In this document: piece after piece, positions 28,695 through 39,030 of the stretch | Numbering within the stretch: the stretch's first letter is position 1 | Layout: every line of letters begins with the position of its first letter | NCBI RefSeq assembly: GCF_018863415.1 | Contig: NZ_JAHKSN010000004.1 | Coordinates: 1-64,000 of the forward strand | Direction of reading: 5' to 3' | DNA: 64,000 nucleotides | Source of the DNA: Deinococcus aestuarii | Lineage (GTDB): Bacteria; Deinococcota; Deinococci; Deinococcales; Deinococcaceae | Notes under the pieces: generated by a model | What the model was told of the DNA's origin: nothing | Database searches by the model: none | The model's input: only the letters and a program-made list of their open reading frames with translations | Made by a program: the position numbers and the translations under genes

Positions 28695-28808
28695 GGCGTA
28701 AATCGATCAAAAAACAAGTCGATAGTTCTTCACCATTCATACTCATCTACAGAGAGCCAATAATTTAGGCAACAAAATTATACTGACGAAGTAAAAGGTT
28801 GAGGACTT
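28695..28808. other. AT-rich tail of the island
   Basis: Non-coding AT-rich sequence between the ATPase stop and the convergent MFS stop; composition returns to GC-rich at about 28800. No integrase, direct repeat or tRNA end was found. No clear terminator hairpin. Confidence 0.5.
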
Positions 28809-29960
28809 TCACCTCTGCCCCCACGCCAGCCCCGCTCCCGCCAGCAGCACGAGCGCCGAGACCCCCAACCCCAACCTCAAGCCGCCCGCGCCGTCCGACA
28901 GGGCGCCCGTCAGCAGCGGCCCCAGCGTCTGCCCGGCGGCGAAGATCACCGTGAAGGCGGCGATGCCCCGGCCCCACGCGGGTTCGGGCAGGGTGCGCCG
29001 CGTGAGGATCGTGGTGAAGGTGACGACGGCGAGGAAACTCCCGCCGAACAGCAGGCCCGACAGCAGCAGCGCCGCCGGGTGGGTGGAGAGCAGCGGCAGC
29101 GTGGCCCCGACCGCGAGCGTGAGCATCTGCGCCGCCATCGCCCGCGCCCCGGGCAGGTGCGTGGCGGGCCGCTGCCACGCGAGCGGGTTGAGGATGACCG
29201 CCACGCCGAGCACCGCCCAGAACGGGGTGATGAAGTTCCCCTCCCCCACCGAGCGCAGGAATGCGACGATAAAGGTCATGTAGGCGATGTACCCGACCCC
29301 GAAGCAGGCATAGGCGGCAAAGGCCCGGGTCAGAGGGGCGAGAGAGGCACGGCCCGACCCGGAGGCGGAGGCGGCCCGGTCCGGCAGACGCGCCAGGGCG
29401 GGCAGCGTGGCCCCCAGCGCGAGGAGCGACACGGCGCCGAGGGCCGCCCACGCTCCCCTCCACCCGTGGGCCAGCAGCGGCGGCAACAGCAGGGCCGAAG
29501 CGAGGATGCCCACCCCCGCCCCGCCGTAGAACACGCCGAGGAGGAGGGCGCTGCGCTGTGGATGCGCCCGCGCAGCGAGCGAGGCAAGGGCCCCGCCCGT
29601 CACAAAGATGAAGGCGCCCCCCAGCCCCGCCAGGAATCGCAGGGCGAGGAGCGCCGGGGCCCATCCGGTGAGCGCGCAGGCGAGCAGGGCGAGGGCGGTG
29701 ACCCCCATGCCGAGCGTGAAGACCCGCCGCAATCCAAGCCGGGCGGCGATCCCGGTGGCCGTCAGCGCCCCGGCGAGGTAGCCGACGGCGTTCGCGGCGT
29801 TCATCGCCCCCGCCAGCGTGAAGGACCAGCCCAGGTCCGCGCGCATGGCGGGCAGGAGCAGGGCGTAGGCGAAGCGGGCGAAGCCCAGGGCGACCGCCCC
29901 GCCGAGGGAGAGGAGGGCCATTCTCCACAGGGTCCGGGAGAAGGGTTCGGGAGCGGTCAA
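28809..29960 (-). CDS. MFS transporter, YbfB/YjiJ-like
   Basis: A 383-residue membrane protein with about 12 spans. The start region reads G-F-A-R-F-A-Y-A-L-L-L-P-A-M, the hallmark of YbfB/YjiJ-family exporters, followed by N-A-A-N-A-V-G-Y-L-A-G-A-L. The TTG at 29960 overlaps the P450 stop as TTGA and gives the N-terminal length usual for this family; ATG 29921 is the alternative. Coupling to the P450 suggests the pair handles one compound, for example oxidation then export. Confidence 0.85.
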   Translation of the reverse strand: MTAPEPFSRTLWRMALLSLGGAVALGFARFAYALLLPAMRADLGWSFTLAGAMNAANAVGYLAGALTATGIAARLGLRRVFTLGMGVTALALLACALTGWAPALLALRFLAGLGGAFIFVTGGALASLAARAHPQRSALLLGVFYGGAGVGILASALLLPPLLAHGWRGAWAALGAVSLLALGATLPALARLPDRAASASGSGRASLAPLTRAFAAYACFGVGYIAYMTFIVAFLRSVGEGNFITPFWAVLGVAVILNPLAWQRPATHLPGARAMAAQMLTLAVGATLPLLSTHPAALLLSGLLFGGSFLAVVTFTTILTRRTLPEPAWGRGIAAFTVIFAAGQTLGPLLTGALSDGAGGLRLGLGVSALVLLAGAGLAWGQR

Positions 29961-31186
29961 CGGAGGTGCAGGCGCAGTTCCCGCAGCCCGCGCAGGGTGA
30001 AGTTCGGACGGTAGGCGAGGGGCTGCTCCGGCACCCGGTAATGCGGAAAACGGGTGAGCAGCCGGGTCAGGAAAACACTTCCCTCCAGCCGCGCGAGGCC
30101 CGCGCCCAGGCAGTAGTGCGCCCCCGCCGCGAAGCCCAGGTGCGCGCGGGCGTTCGGGCGGGCGAGGTCGAGGGCGTGGGGATCGGCGAACACGCGCGGG
30201 TCGCGGTTGGCCCCGGCCAGGCTGACGCTGAGAAAGGTCCCCGCCGGAAGCTCGGTCTCCCCGAGCGTGAGGGGCCCGGTCGTCACCCGCCCCGTCCCCT
30301 GCACCGGGGAGAGGAAGCGCAGGAGTTCCTCGACCGCGCCCCCCGCGCGCTCCCCCGGGTTCTCGGCCAGCCACGCGCGCTGCTCGGGCTGTTCGTGCAG
30401 GGCGTGGAGGCTCCCCGAGATCAGGTTGCTCGTCGTCTCGTGCCCCGCGACGAGGAGCAGGACGGCGTTGGCAAGGAGTTCCTCGCCGCTCAGCCGCCCG
30501 CCCTCGTCCTGGGCGGCGGCGAGGGCGGACAGCAGACCGGGCTGGGGGTGCGCGCGCAGGTCGTCCGCCAGGGTGCGGAAGTACCCGCGCATCGCCCGCG
30601 CGTCGGCCTCGACCTGGGCCCAGCGTTCAGGGGTGACGTCCAGCCCGCCGATCAGGTCTGCCACGGAGGCCGACCACTCGCGGAATCTCTCGGCGTCCGT
30701 GCCGCTCAGGCCCAGCATCCGCACGATCACGGTGACGGGCAGGGGCACGGCGAGGGCGGCCACCCCGTCCACCTCCCCCTGCCGCCGCGCCCCGTCCAGC
30801 AGCTCGTCGGTCAGCGACCCAATGAACTCCCGGCTCTCCTCCAGCACGCGCGGGGTGAAGGCGCGCCCGGCCAGCGAACGCAGGCGGGTGTGGCTCGGCC
30901 CGTCGTGGAAGAGCATCATCGGGCTCATCAGGGCATGGCTCTCGCTGGCGCGGAAGGCCTCGCCGCCCTCGTACTTGGTGGTGCGGACAAGGGGGCTTTT
31001 CAGCGCCGCCGAGACCTCCGCGTGGCCGGTGAGCAGGGCGTGGCCGCGCGCGGGGTCGAAGAGGACGGGCGAGACCTCCCGCGCCCGGTCGAGGAAGGCG
31101 GGCGGGTCGGCGAGGTGGGTACCCTGCCAGAAGGCGTCGAGGAGCGCCGCCGGGCCGCTCCGGAGTGCGGGGTCCTGAAGGGTCAT
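29957..31186 (-). CDS. cytochrome P450
   Basis: A soluble bacterial P450 of 409 residues. The I-helix oxygen-activation motif A-G-H-E-T-T lies near residue 243, the E-x-x-R pair in V-E-E-L-L-R-F near 286, and the haem loop L-G-F-A-A-G-A-H-Y-C-L-G with axial Cys359. The H-x-x-R-L-R motif near 98-103 is also present. It needs ferredoxin and a reductase from elsewhere. Substrate unknown. A TAGCCT element 6 bases before the ATG suggests a leaderless mRNA; it is divergent from the ubiX uORF. Confidence 0.95.
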   Translation of the reverse strand: MTLQDPALRSGPAALLDAFWQGTHLADPPAFLDRAREVSPVLFDPARGHALLTGHAEVSAALKSPLVRTTKYEGGEAFRASESHALMSPMMLFHDGPSHTRLRSLAGRAFTPRVLEESREFIGSLTDELLDGARRQGEVDGVAALAVPLPVTVIVRMLGLSGTDAERFREWSASVADLIGGLDVTPERWAQVEADARAMRGYFRTLADDLRAHPQPGLLSALAAAQDEGGRLSGEELLANAVLLLVAGHETTSNLISGSLHALHEQPEQRAWLAENPGERAGGAVEELLRFLSPVQGTGRVTTGPLTLGETELPAGTFLSVSLAGANRDPRVFADPHALDLARPNARAHLGFAAGAHYCLGAGLARLEGSVFLTRLLTRFPHYRVPEQPLAYRPNFTLRGLRELRLHLR

Positions 31187-31192
31187 GGGGAC

Positions 31193-31198
31193 AGGCTA
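31193..31198 (-). promoter_or_regulatory. leaderless -10 element of the P450 gene
   Basis: TAGCCT on the minus strand, 6 bases before ATG 31186. Confidence 0.55.
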
Positions 31199-31215
31199 CC
31201 CCCCCGCGCCCCTGC

Positions 31216-31221
31216 TAGCCT
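31216..31221 (+). promoter_or_regulatory. leaderless -10 element driving the ubiX upstream ORF
   Basis: TAGCCT, 6 bases before the ATG of a 10-codon ORF at 31228. It is back to back with the P450 element 18 bp away. Confidence 0.55.
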
Positions 31222-31227
31222 GCCCCC

Positions 31228-31256
31228 ATGAGGTTGCCCCCCCTGAGGTTGCGGAG

Positions 31257-31260
<4 letters not shown>
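31228..31260 (+). CDS. 10-codon upstream ORF coupled to ubiX
   Basis: ATG at 31228 encodes M-R-L-P-P-L-R-L-R-S and stops at TGA 31258-31260. That TGA overlaps the TTG start of ubiX (31257) as TTGA. The ATG sits where a leaderless transcript would begin. A ribosome that loads on this mini-ORF could re-initiate on ubiX, so it may act as a translational starter rather than encode a working peptide. Too short to judge by composition. Confidence 0.5.
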
Positions 31261-32486
<1,226 letters not shown>

Positions 32487-32497
<11 letters not shown>

Positions 32498-33362
32498 GCA
32501 AGGGGCCGCCGCCCCCCCCTCCCCCCCGACCCCGCACACCTACTTCGCGCCCGCCAAGGTGAACCTGGGCCTGAGCGTGCGTGACCTGCGCGCGGACGGC
32601 TACCACGAGCTGCACTCGGTCATGGTGCCCCTGGCCGTCGGCGACGACCTGGAGATCGCCCCCGCCGAGACCCTGAGCCTGCGGGTGGAGGGGGCAGAGG
32701 GCCTCCCCGCCGACGGGCGCAACCTCGTGTACCGGGCGGCGCGGGCGTATCTGGACGCGGCGGGAGTGGGGGGCGGGGCGCAGATCACCCTGCACAAGCG
32801 GCTGCCCCTCGCGTCGGGCCTGGGCGGCGGCAGCAGCGACGCGGCGACCACCCTGATGGCGCTCGCGCGGTTGTACCCCTCGGGCGTCTCCCTGCCCGCG
32901 CTCGCCCGCTCGCTGGGGGCGGACGTGCCCTTCTTCCTGCTGGGCCGCGCGGCGATGGCCCAGGGCGTCGGCGAGGTCCTCACCCCGCTGCCGGTGCCGC
33001 CCGTGCCCCTCGTGCTCGTCAATCCCGGCGTAGAGGTCAGCGCGCAGGGCGCCTACGCCTGGCTCGACGAGGAGGAGAGCTACACCCCCGAACTCGACGT
33101 GGAGGGCATCCTGGTGGCCCTCACGGGCGGGGGGGACGTGCCGTACCTCAACGCCCTGCAAGGGCCCGTCGCCGCCCGCCACGCCCCGATCCGGGAAGCG
33201 CTCGCCGCCCTCTCGGGCCTGGGCCTGCGCTCGCCCCTGATGAGCGGCAGCGGCGCGACCTGCTTCGCCCTGGCGAGGAATGACGACCACGCCCACGACG
33301 CGGCGGCGGCGCTCCGGGCGCGGCACCCGGGGTGGTGGGTGGAGGCGACGCGGACGCTGTAG
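32487..33362 (+). CDS. ispE: 4-diphosphocytidyl-2-C-methyl-D-erythritol kinase
   Basis: GHMP kinase that phosphorylates CDP-ME with ATP in the MEP pathway. The 291-residue protein has A-P-A-K-V-N-L-G-L near residue 22, the ATP-binding [15 protein letters not shown] near 107, and S-G-S-G-A-T-C-F-A near 253. ATG 32487 is chosen; ATG 32475 would add four residues. The Ala/Pro-rich first 20 residues are not conserved family sequence. It ends at a shared hairpin with the convergent cyclophilin gene. Confidence 0.96.
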
Positions 33363-33390
33363 GGCCGGGGTGTCCTCCTCCCCCCGGCCC
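33362..33390. terminator. hairpin between convergent ispE and cyclophilin genes
   Basis: GGGCCGGGG (33362-33370) pairs with CCCCGGCCC (33382-33390). No T-tract on either side, but its place between two convergent stops suggests a bidirectional terminator. Confidence 0.5.
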
Positions 33391-33406
33391 CGGCGGAGAG
33401 CCGACC

Positions 33407-34204
<798 letters not shown>

Positions 34205-34210
34205 GCGGGC

Positions 34211-34216
34211 AGTCTA
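34211..34216 (-). promoter_or_regulatory. leaderless -10 element of the cyclophilin gene
   Basis: TAGACT on the minus strand, 6 bases before the GTG start at 34204. Confidence 0.55.
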
Positions 34217-34293
34217 GAGGGTTTGGGTGAGGGAAACCCGGGTGCCCGCACGGTCGGGGGACGGGGCGGTGGCCTCCCCCGCAGCGCATCTCC

Positions 34294-34299
34294 TAGACT
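34294..34299 (+). promoter_or_regulatory. leaderless -10 element of cmk
   Basis: TAGACT, 6 bases before ATG 34306. Confidence 0.55.
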
Positions 34300-34305
34300 G
34301 GGCGG

Positions 34306-34935
34306 ATGATCGTGACCATTGACGGCGTGGCCGCCAGCGGCAAGTCGAGCGTGGCCTCGGGCGTCGCGCGGGCGCTGGGCATTCCCTATATCAGCAGCGG
34401 CTTTCTCTACCGCGCGGCGACCCTGCTCGCCCTGGAGGCGGGCCTTCCCCTCTCCGACCCGGCGGCCCTCCTGGCCCTGCTGCGCGAGCGGCCCCTGCGG
34501 CTCGAACCCCTGGCGCGGGGCAACCGGGTGTGGCAGGGGGGGCGCGACCTCACCCCGGGGCTCCACTCCTCGCGGGTGGACGCGGGTGTGAGCGCCGTCG
34601 CCCGGCTGCCCGAGGTCCGCGCGTGGGTGGACGCCCAGCTCCGCGCCCTGCCCGCCCCCTTCGTCGCCGAGGGGCGCGACATGGGCACGAACGTCTTTCC
34701 CCAGGCGGACGCCAAGTTCTACCTCACCGCCAGCCCCCGGGTCCGCGCCGAGCGCCGGGCCCAGGAACGCGGCGAGGACGCGGGCACCATCGAGGCCGCC
34801 CTGACCGAGCGTGACCGCCGCGACGCCGCGCAGAGCGCCCCCGCCCCGGACGCCCGGGTGATCGACACCGGGCCCTTGACGCTGGACGGCGTGATCGCGG
34901 CGGTCCTTGCGGCGCTGCCCGCCCGGACGGCGTAG
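34306..34935 (+). CDS. cmk: cytidylate kinase
   Basis: Phosphorylates CMP and dCMP with ATP. The 209-residue protein has the P-loop [12 protein letters not shown] at 5-16, Y-I-S-S-G-F-L-Y-R near 28-36 (nucleotide-monophosphate site), the [11 protein letters not shown] motif near 122-132, and an R-D-x-x-D-A-A-Q-S pattern near 170. It is slightly shorter than the 220-230 residues common elsewhere. Short-insert, P-loop kinase fold otherwise intact. Likely monocistronic; a dispersed repeat follows. Confidence 0.95.
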   Translation: MIVTIDGVAASGKSSVASGVARALGIPYISSGFLYRAATLLALEAGLPLSDPAALLALLRERPLRLEPLARGNRVWQGGRDLTPGLHSSRVDAGVSAVARLPEVRAWVDAQLRALPAPFVAEGRDMGTNVFPQADAKFYLTASPRVRAERRAQERGEDAGTIEAALTERDRRDAAQSAPAPDARVIDTGPLTLDGVIAAVLAALPARTA

Positions 34936-34961
34936 CTCTCCGGCGTTTGACGGGAAAAGAG

Positions 34962-35001
34962 CGTCACCCTGAGCCGGGCGGAGGGTCCCCCGCAAGGAAG
35001 A
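34962..35001. repeat. dispersed intergenic repeat, copy 2
   Basis: GTCACCCTGAGC followed by gagggtcccc, sharing the head and middle of the copy at 6835. It lies between convergent cmk and the small secreted-protein gene. Confidence 0.45.
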
Positions 35002-35050
35002 GGGACTGCTTTCCTCCCCGCTCAGCAGGACACCTTGTTCTCCCGCGCGC

Positions 35051-35449
35051 TCAGCGCCCCGGCCCGGCGGGCACGCTAGCGGCCACGACCCGCAGCCGGA
35101 AGGTCGCCGCGCCGACCCGCACGACCTCCTCGCCCAGCGGCAGGAGCACGAGCAGGTCGCGCCCGGGGTCGGTGAGCTGCACCAGCAGGGGCGTGCCGGG
35201 GGGCAGCGTCAGCGAGGCGGTGCCGTCCGCGCCGCTGCGGGCGAGCAGGGGACGGCCCGGCAGCGGCAGCGGCCGACCCGCCACGCCCCGCCGGAAAAGC
35301 TGCATCAGCACGCCCGGTCGGGGACCGTCCGCGTCGCTCACGGTGAGGACGACGCGGACCTGCGGCGCGGGGAGCAGCGGCTCGCCGGGCGGCTGGGGCG
35401 GCGGCACGACGTTGAGCAGCAGCGCGGCGACCAGGGTGGGGAGGGTCAA
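35051..35449 (-). CDS. small exported hypothetical protein
   Basis: A 132-residue protein starting with TTG at 35449, 7-8 bases after AAAGGAG. A short hydrophobic N-terminus (T-L-V-A-A-L-L-L-N-V-V) may be a signal peptide, followed by a Pro-rich linker. The remainder is beta-rich with R-S-G-A-D-G-T-A-S-L-T-L-P-P-G-T near residues 70-85, an Ig-like or carboxypeptidase-regulatory-like turn pattern. No enzyme motif. Function unknown; it follows the S8 protease pair but 70 bp separate them. Confidence 0.75.
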   Translation of the reverse strand: MTLPTLVAALLLNVVPPPQPPGEPLLPAPQVRVVLTVSDADGPRPGVLMQLFRRGVAGRPLPLPGRPLLARSGADGTASLTLPPGTPLLVQLTDPGRDLLVLLPLGEEVVRVGAATFRLRVVAASVPAGPGR

Positions 35450-35536
35450 GGGCGGGCTCCTTTCACAAAGGGGCGGGCGGGGGGCTCCGAGGATACCCCC
35501 CGCCCGCGCCCGTGAGGCGTCAGGCCGTCTGCCTGG

Positions 35537-36985
35537 TTACCGCAGCGACTCCCGCGCGTACTGCACGGCCGCCGCCGCGTCCACGATGCCGTAGCCGAAG
35601 AAGCCGCCCGTGGGGTAGTCGGGCTTGCTGTTCTGGCCGGTGATCGTGCTGTTCGCGCTCCAGGTCAGGGTCTGCCGCACCTGCTCGGGGGTGATGCCGG
35701 GCCTCGCCTGGTAGATCAGGGCGACGACGCCGGACGCGTTGGGCGCGGCCATCGAGGTCCCCTGGAGGAAGGCGTAGGGGTTGTTGGGCGCCTGCGAGCG
35801 CGGCACGGTGGAGAGGATCGTGCCGCCGGGCGCCCCGACCGTCACGTAGTCGCCCGCGCTGGAGAAGGCGGTGCGGCGGTTGTCGTTGCTCGTCGCGCCG
35901 ACCGAGATCACGCCGGGGAGCTCGGTGCTGTACGAGGCGGGCCACGAGGGACGGTTGTTGTCGCGGTAGGCGTTCCCGGCCGAGAACACGTAGGTCACGC
36001 CCTTGGCGGTGCCGTACTCCAGCACGTCCCGGAAGGCGCGGGTGCGCGTGCTGCCGCCCCAGGAGTTGTTCACCACGTTCGCCCCGCAGTCGGCGGCGTA
36101 CTTCAGCGCGCGGGCGAGCATGTAGTTCGTCCCGCCGAAGTAGCCGAGCCCGCGCAGCGCCATGATCTTCGCCTCGGGCGCGACGCCCACCACGCCCTGC
36201 CCGTTCGCGGCGGCGGCGATGGTCCCCGCCACGTGCGTGCCGTGGCCGCCCGTGTCGGAGGGGTCGGCGTCGTCGTCCACGAAGTCGTAGCCGTTCGCGC
36301 CGGGGCAGGTCGTGGAACCGGGGTTGGGGTTCTGCCACAGGTTGGCGGCGAGGTCCGGGTGCCCGAGGTCCACGCCCTGGTCGATGACGGCCACGACCAC
36401 GCCCTTGCCCGTGAAGCCCGCGTCCCACGCGGCGGGCGCCTGCACGCGGTAGATGCTCCAGAGGTACTTCTCGTTCGTGTACGCCGTGCGCCCGTTCGCC
36501 GACTGGGCCGCGGTCACGTCGAAGGGATTCTTGCCGTTCGCGTCCACCGGGCTGTTGACGAAGTAGGGATCGGTGACGCCCGCCGTGAAGCCGGTCGCCG
36601 CGGCGCGCAGCCCGCCCGTGCGCACGCTGTGGGTGGCGAGCGAGACGCTCTCGGCACTCGGGCTCTCGACGCGGTAGTTGGGCTCGGCGTACTCGACCCC
36701 GCCCTGGGCGGCGTAGCGCTCGGCGTAGGCGGCCTCCTGGCCCTCCGGCACCGACACGAGCGCGAGGCGGCCCCAGGCGTCACCCGCCGTGGCCGAGAGC
36801 ACCCGGGTGTTGCCCAGGGGCTGCACGGTCGATGCCGTCAGGCCCGCCTTGTACTTCACGACGATCTGGCCGGGCATCAGCGCGCCGGAGGGGGCGGCCC
36901 CGTCCGTGGCGGTGGTCGTGGGTTGGGTGCCGCAGGCGGCGAGCAGGGCCGTCAGCCCCAAGAGAGAAAAGAACCGTTTGTTCAT
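35537..36985 (-). CDS. subtilisin-like S8 serine protease, lipoprotein
   Basis: A 482-residue exported protease. Lipobox L-L-A-A-C (Cys18); I9-like propeptide at about 38-108 (P-G-Q-I-V-V-K-Y-K to V-E-Y-A-E-P-N-Y). Triad D202 (A-V-I-D-Q-G-V-D), H248 (G-G-H-G-T-H), S411 (G-T-S-M-A-A-P). After Ser the usual P-H is P-N here (Asn416). N338 in S-A-G-N is the oxyanion Asn. It resembles fervidolysin or thermitase-type enzymes. The upstream lipoprotein gene ends 9 bases earlier, so the two are co-expressed. Confidence 0.94.
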   Translation of the reverse strand: MNKRFFSLLGLTALLAACGTQPTTTATDGAAPSGALMPGQIVVKYKAGLTASTVQPLGNTRVLSATAGDAWGRLALVSVPEGQEAAYAERYAAQGGVEYAEPNYRVESPSAESVSLATHSVRTGGLRAAATGFTAGVTDPYFVNSPVDANGKNPFDVTAAQSANGRTAYTNEKYLWSIYRVQAPAAWDAGFTGKGVVVAVIDQGVDLGHPDLAANLWQNPNPGSTTCPGANGYDFVDDDADPSDTGGHGTHVAGTIAAAANGQGVVGVAPEAKIMALRGLGYFGGTNYMLARALKYAADCGANVVNNSWGGSTRTRAFRDVLEYGTAKGVTYVFSAGNAYRDNNRPSWPASYSTELPGVISVGATSNDNRRTAFSSAGDYVTVGAPGGTILSTVPRSQAPNNPYAFLQGTSMAAPNASGVVALIYQARPGITPEQVRQTLTWSANSTITGQNSKPDYPTGGFFGYGIVDAAAAVQYARESLR

Positions 36986-36994
36986 GGACGCTCC

Positions 36995-38683
36995 TCAGTT
37001 CCCGGTCTGGAAGAAGAATTCCTGGCTGTCCGCGCTGCGGTAGCCCGTCTCCTGAAGCCGCTGGTAGGCGGCGTTCGGCCCATCGAACCGCTGCGGCACC
37101 TGCCCGGTCGCCTGGAGGGCGCCCGCCGCGACCTCACCGCGCCAGGTGTTCAGGGCGCTGCCCAGGCCACGCGCCCTTGCCAGCGTGCCCGCGCTCTTCC
37201 AGCGGGCGGCCTCCGCGCTGAGCGGGTCCTTGCCGATGTAGTCGAGCATCTCGGTGCTGTCGTCGGTGCTGACCTGCCACACGTACTCGGTCCCCGCCTC
37301 CAGCGTGAGCGGCACCCGCACGCTGGTGTTGGTGGTGTAGCCGACCCAGACGGGCGTGGCGCCGGTCTCGGTCAGGCGGTACAGCCCCACCGTGTAGGTC
37401 TTGGCCCGCGCCACGCTGTTCCAGCTCAGCGTGGGCGTGCGCGAGGCGCCCTCCTCCTCCTGGGCGGGCGCCTGCGGCGCCGGAATCCCGAGGAAATCCG
37501 CCGTGAGGGCGTCGCCCAGGTTGTCGCCGTCGCGCCAGGCGGCGAAGTAGGAGGTGCCGGTCAGGGTCTGGCCGTCGGCGCTGGAGCGGTAGAGGTAGGT
37601 CTCGACGCTCACGTTCTGGGCGCGGTTGCCGTCCCCAAGGTTCATCACCCGCAGGTTGTGGCTTCCCGCCGGGTCCAACGTGTAGTACTGCCCGAGCGGG
37701 AAGGTCCCCGACGTGATCGCGGGCTCGAAGGCGGGCGAGGTCAGCACGTCGTAGAGCGCCCCGCTGGGCTTCTCGATGGCCCCCGCGTCGTAGCGGATGG
37801 GCTGGGTGGTGACCCGGGGGTTGGTGGCGGGGTCGAAGTCTTCCAGCGTGAGGTCGCGCGTGTCGGTCGCGCCGCTCGTGAAGACCGGGACCTCGGGGAC
37901 GTACTGGAACTTGCTCCAGAAGACGGAAGCCGAGGTCTCGCTCTCCTCGCTGCCGTCGAAGTTCCCGGCCCACATCGCGCCGGACACGGCGTTCAGGTTC
38001 TGGGTGGTCTGCACCGGCATCAGATAGCGGCCCTGGGCGTCGGTGCGCACGACGCGGCTGCCGCCGTAGATGACCAGCCCCGTCTCGCCCGGTTGCGGCA
38101 GCGTGGCGGCTCCGGCGGCGAAGTTCGGGATCGCCGTGAATTCGGTCGCGCAGTTGGGATAGAGCGGGCGGGGGACCGCCTGGGTCGCCGACACGGGCAC
38201 GACTTCCAGGGCGTTGCTCACCACCGGCTGCCCGGAGGTGTCCCTCAGCAGGCCGGTGACGCAGCCGCGCCGCGCCGCCGCGCCGGGCAGCGCCGCCGAC
38301 GGGCGGGTGGTGCCGAGGTAGATGCTCAGCTCGTTGGCCGCCCCGTACGGCGAGCGGTAGGCCTCCAGCGGCACGTTGTCGTACGTGGAGGCGTAGAGGT
38401 TCGAGCCCGCGGGCGGCTCGACCGTCAGGGTAAAGGCCTGCGCCGTCTTCGCCGTGTTCAGCTTCAGGCTGAATCGCCCGTCGGGCCCGGTGATCACGCT
38501 CTGGGCCGAGTCCCCCAGGTTCGCCGTCACCCGCGCCCCCTGCACCGGCGCCCCGCCCGCCGTGGCGCTGGCGAACACGTTGCCCTGAAGCGTCGTTTCC
38601 TGGGTGGTCGGCTGGGGCGTTCCGCAACTGCTCAGCGCGAGAAGTCCCGAAACCAAGACCGTGGCTGCTGCTCCTGTTCTCAT
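36995..38683 (-). CDS. large lipoprotein with carboxypeptidase-regulatory-like and Fn3-like regions
   Basis: A 562-residue surface protein. Lipobox L-A-L-S-S-C (Cys20). Residues 32-100 form a carboxypeptidase-regulatory-like Ig domain (Q-G-N-V-F-A-S, G-A-R-V-T-A-N-L, G-P-D-G-R-F-S-L-K-L). A second such unit lies near 190-225, where G-R-Y-L-M-P-V repeats the pattern. A Fn3-like stretch at about 395-475 has T-P-T-L-S-W-N and Y-V-W-Q-V-S-T-D-D. No enzyme motif. GGAGG precedes the ATG, with a good promoter further upstream. It is probably a binding or anchoring partner of the S8 protease encoded 9 bases downstream. Confidence 0.85.
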   Translation of the reverse strand: MRTGAAATVLVSGLLALSSCGTPQPTTQETTLQGNVFASATAGGAPVQGARVTANLGDSAQSVITGPDGRFSLKLNTAKTAQAFTLTVEPPAGSNLYASTYDNVPLEAYRSPYGAANELSIYLGTTRPSAALPGAAARRGCVTGLLRDTSGQPVVSNALEVVPVSATQAVPRPLYPNCATEFTAIPNFAAGAATLPQPGETGLVIYGGSRVVRTDAQGRYLMPVQTTQNLNAVSGAMWAGNFDGSEESETSASVFWSKFQYVPEVPVFTSGATDTRDLTLEDFDPATNPRVTTQPIRYDAGAIEKPSGALYDVLTSPAFEPAITSGTFPLGQYYTLDPAGSHNLRVMNLGDGNRAQNVSVETYLYRSSADGQTLTGTSYFAAWRDGDNLGDALTADFLGIPAPQAPAQEEEGASRTPTLSWNSVARAKTYTVGLYRLTETGATPVWVGYTTNTSVRVPLTLEAGTEYVWQVSTDDSTEMLDYIGKDPLSAEAARWKSAGTLARARGLGSALNTWRGEVAAGALQATGQVPQRFDGPNAAYQRLQETGYRSADSQEFFFQTGN

Positions 38684-39030
38684 GATGCCTCCGAATGAGA
38701 GAACGAGTCCAAGCCTGGGGCTGGACGAAGGGAGAAAGATTCTCTTTACCGTGGATCCGGTGGAGGCGATACTAGCGTTCACCCCGCCCTGTTGCAACAA
38801 TTCCCACGCCGCTGTCAGCCCGGCCTCATACTTCATGAGTCCGTCAGACGGGCATCAGGAATGAGAGGAGCTGAGACTTCCTTGAAGTCGACCGGGCGGC
38901 TTGCCCGGCGGACACACGACCCACCCGGCCCTCGACGTGATTCAAGATGAAGACGCAGCTCATCCCGCTCATCCGCCGGTTCAGTGGCCCCCCTTCCCGG
39001 AATGGGGGACGGCTGAGGTGGGTGAACGGC
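38684..39030. other. intergenic region upstream of the lipoprotein-protease operon
   Basis: Holds the operon promoter (38769-38797) and, nearer 39000, a CCCCC/GGGGG hairpin that may end the leftward M16 transcript. No credible gene. Confidence 0.55.
38769..38797 (-). promoter_or_regulatory. promoter of the lipoprotein-S8 protease operon
   Basis: On the minus strand TTGCAA (38797-38792), 17-bp spacer, TAGTAT (38774-38769). It lies about 85 bases before the ATG at 38683, leaving a leader of roughly 80 nt. Confidence 0.7.

Noticed and set aside
26868..28808. Insertion sequence or integrase in the AT-rich island
   Set aside because: Only one gene is present, with no transposase motif, no terminal inverted repeats flanking both edges and no target duplication that I can see.
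36233..38698. Open frame of about 820 codons on the plus strand
   Set aside because: Antisense to the large lipoprotein and the protease; no motifs and shadow-type composition.
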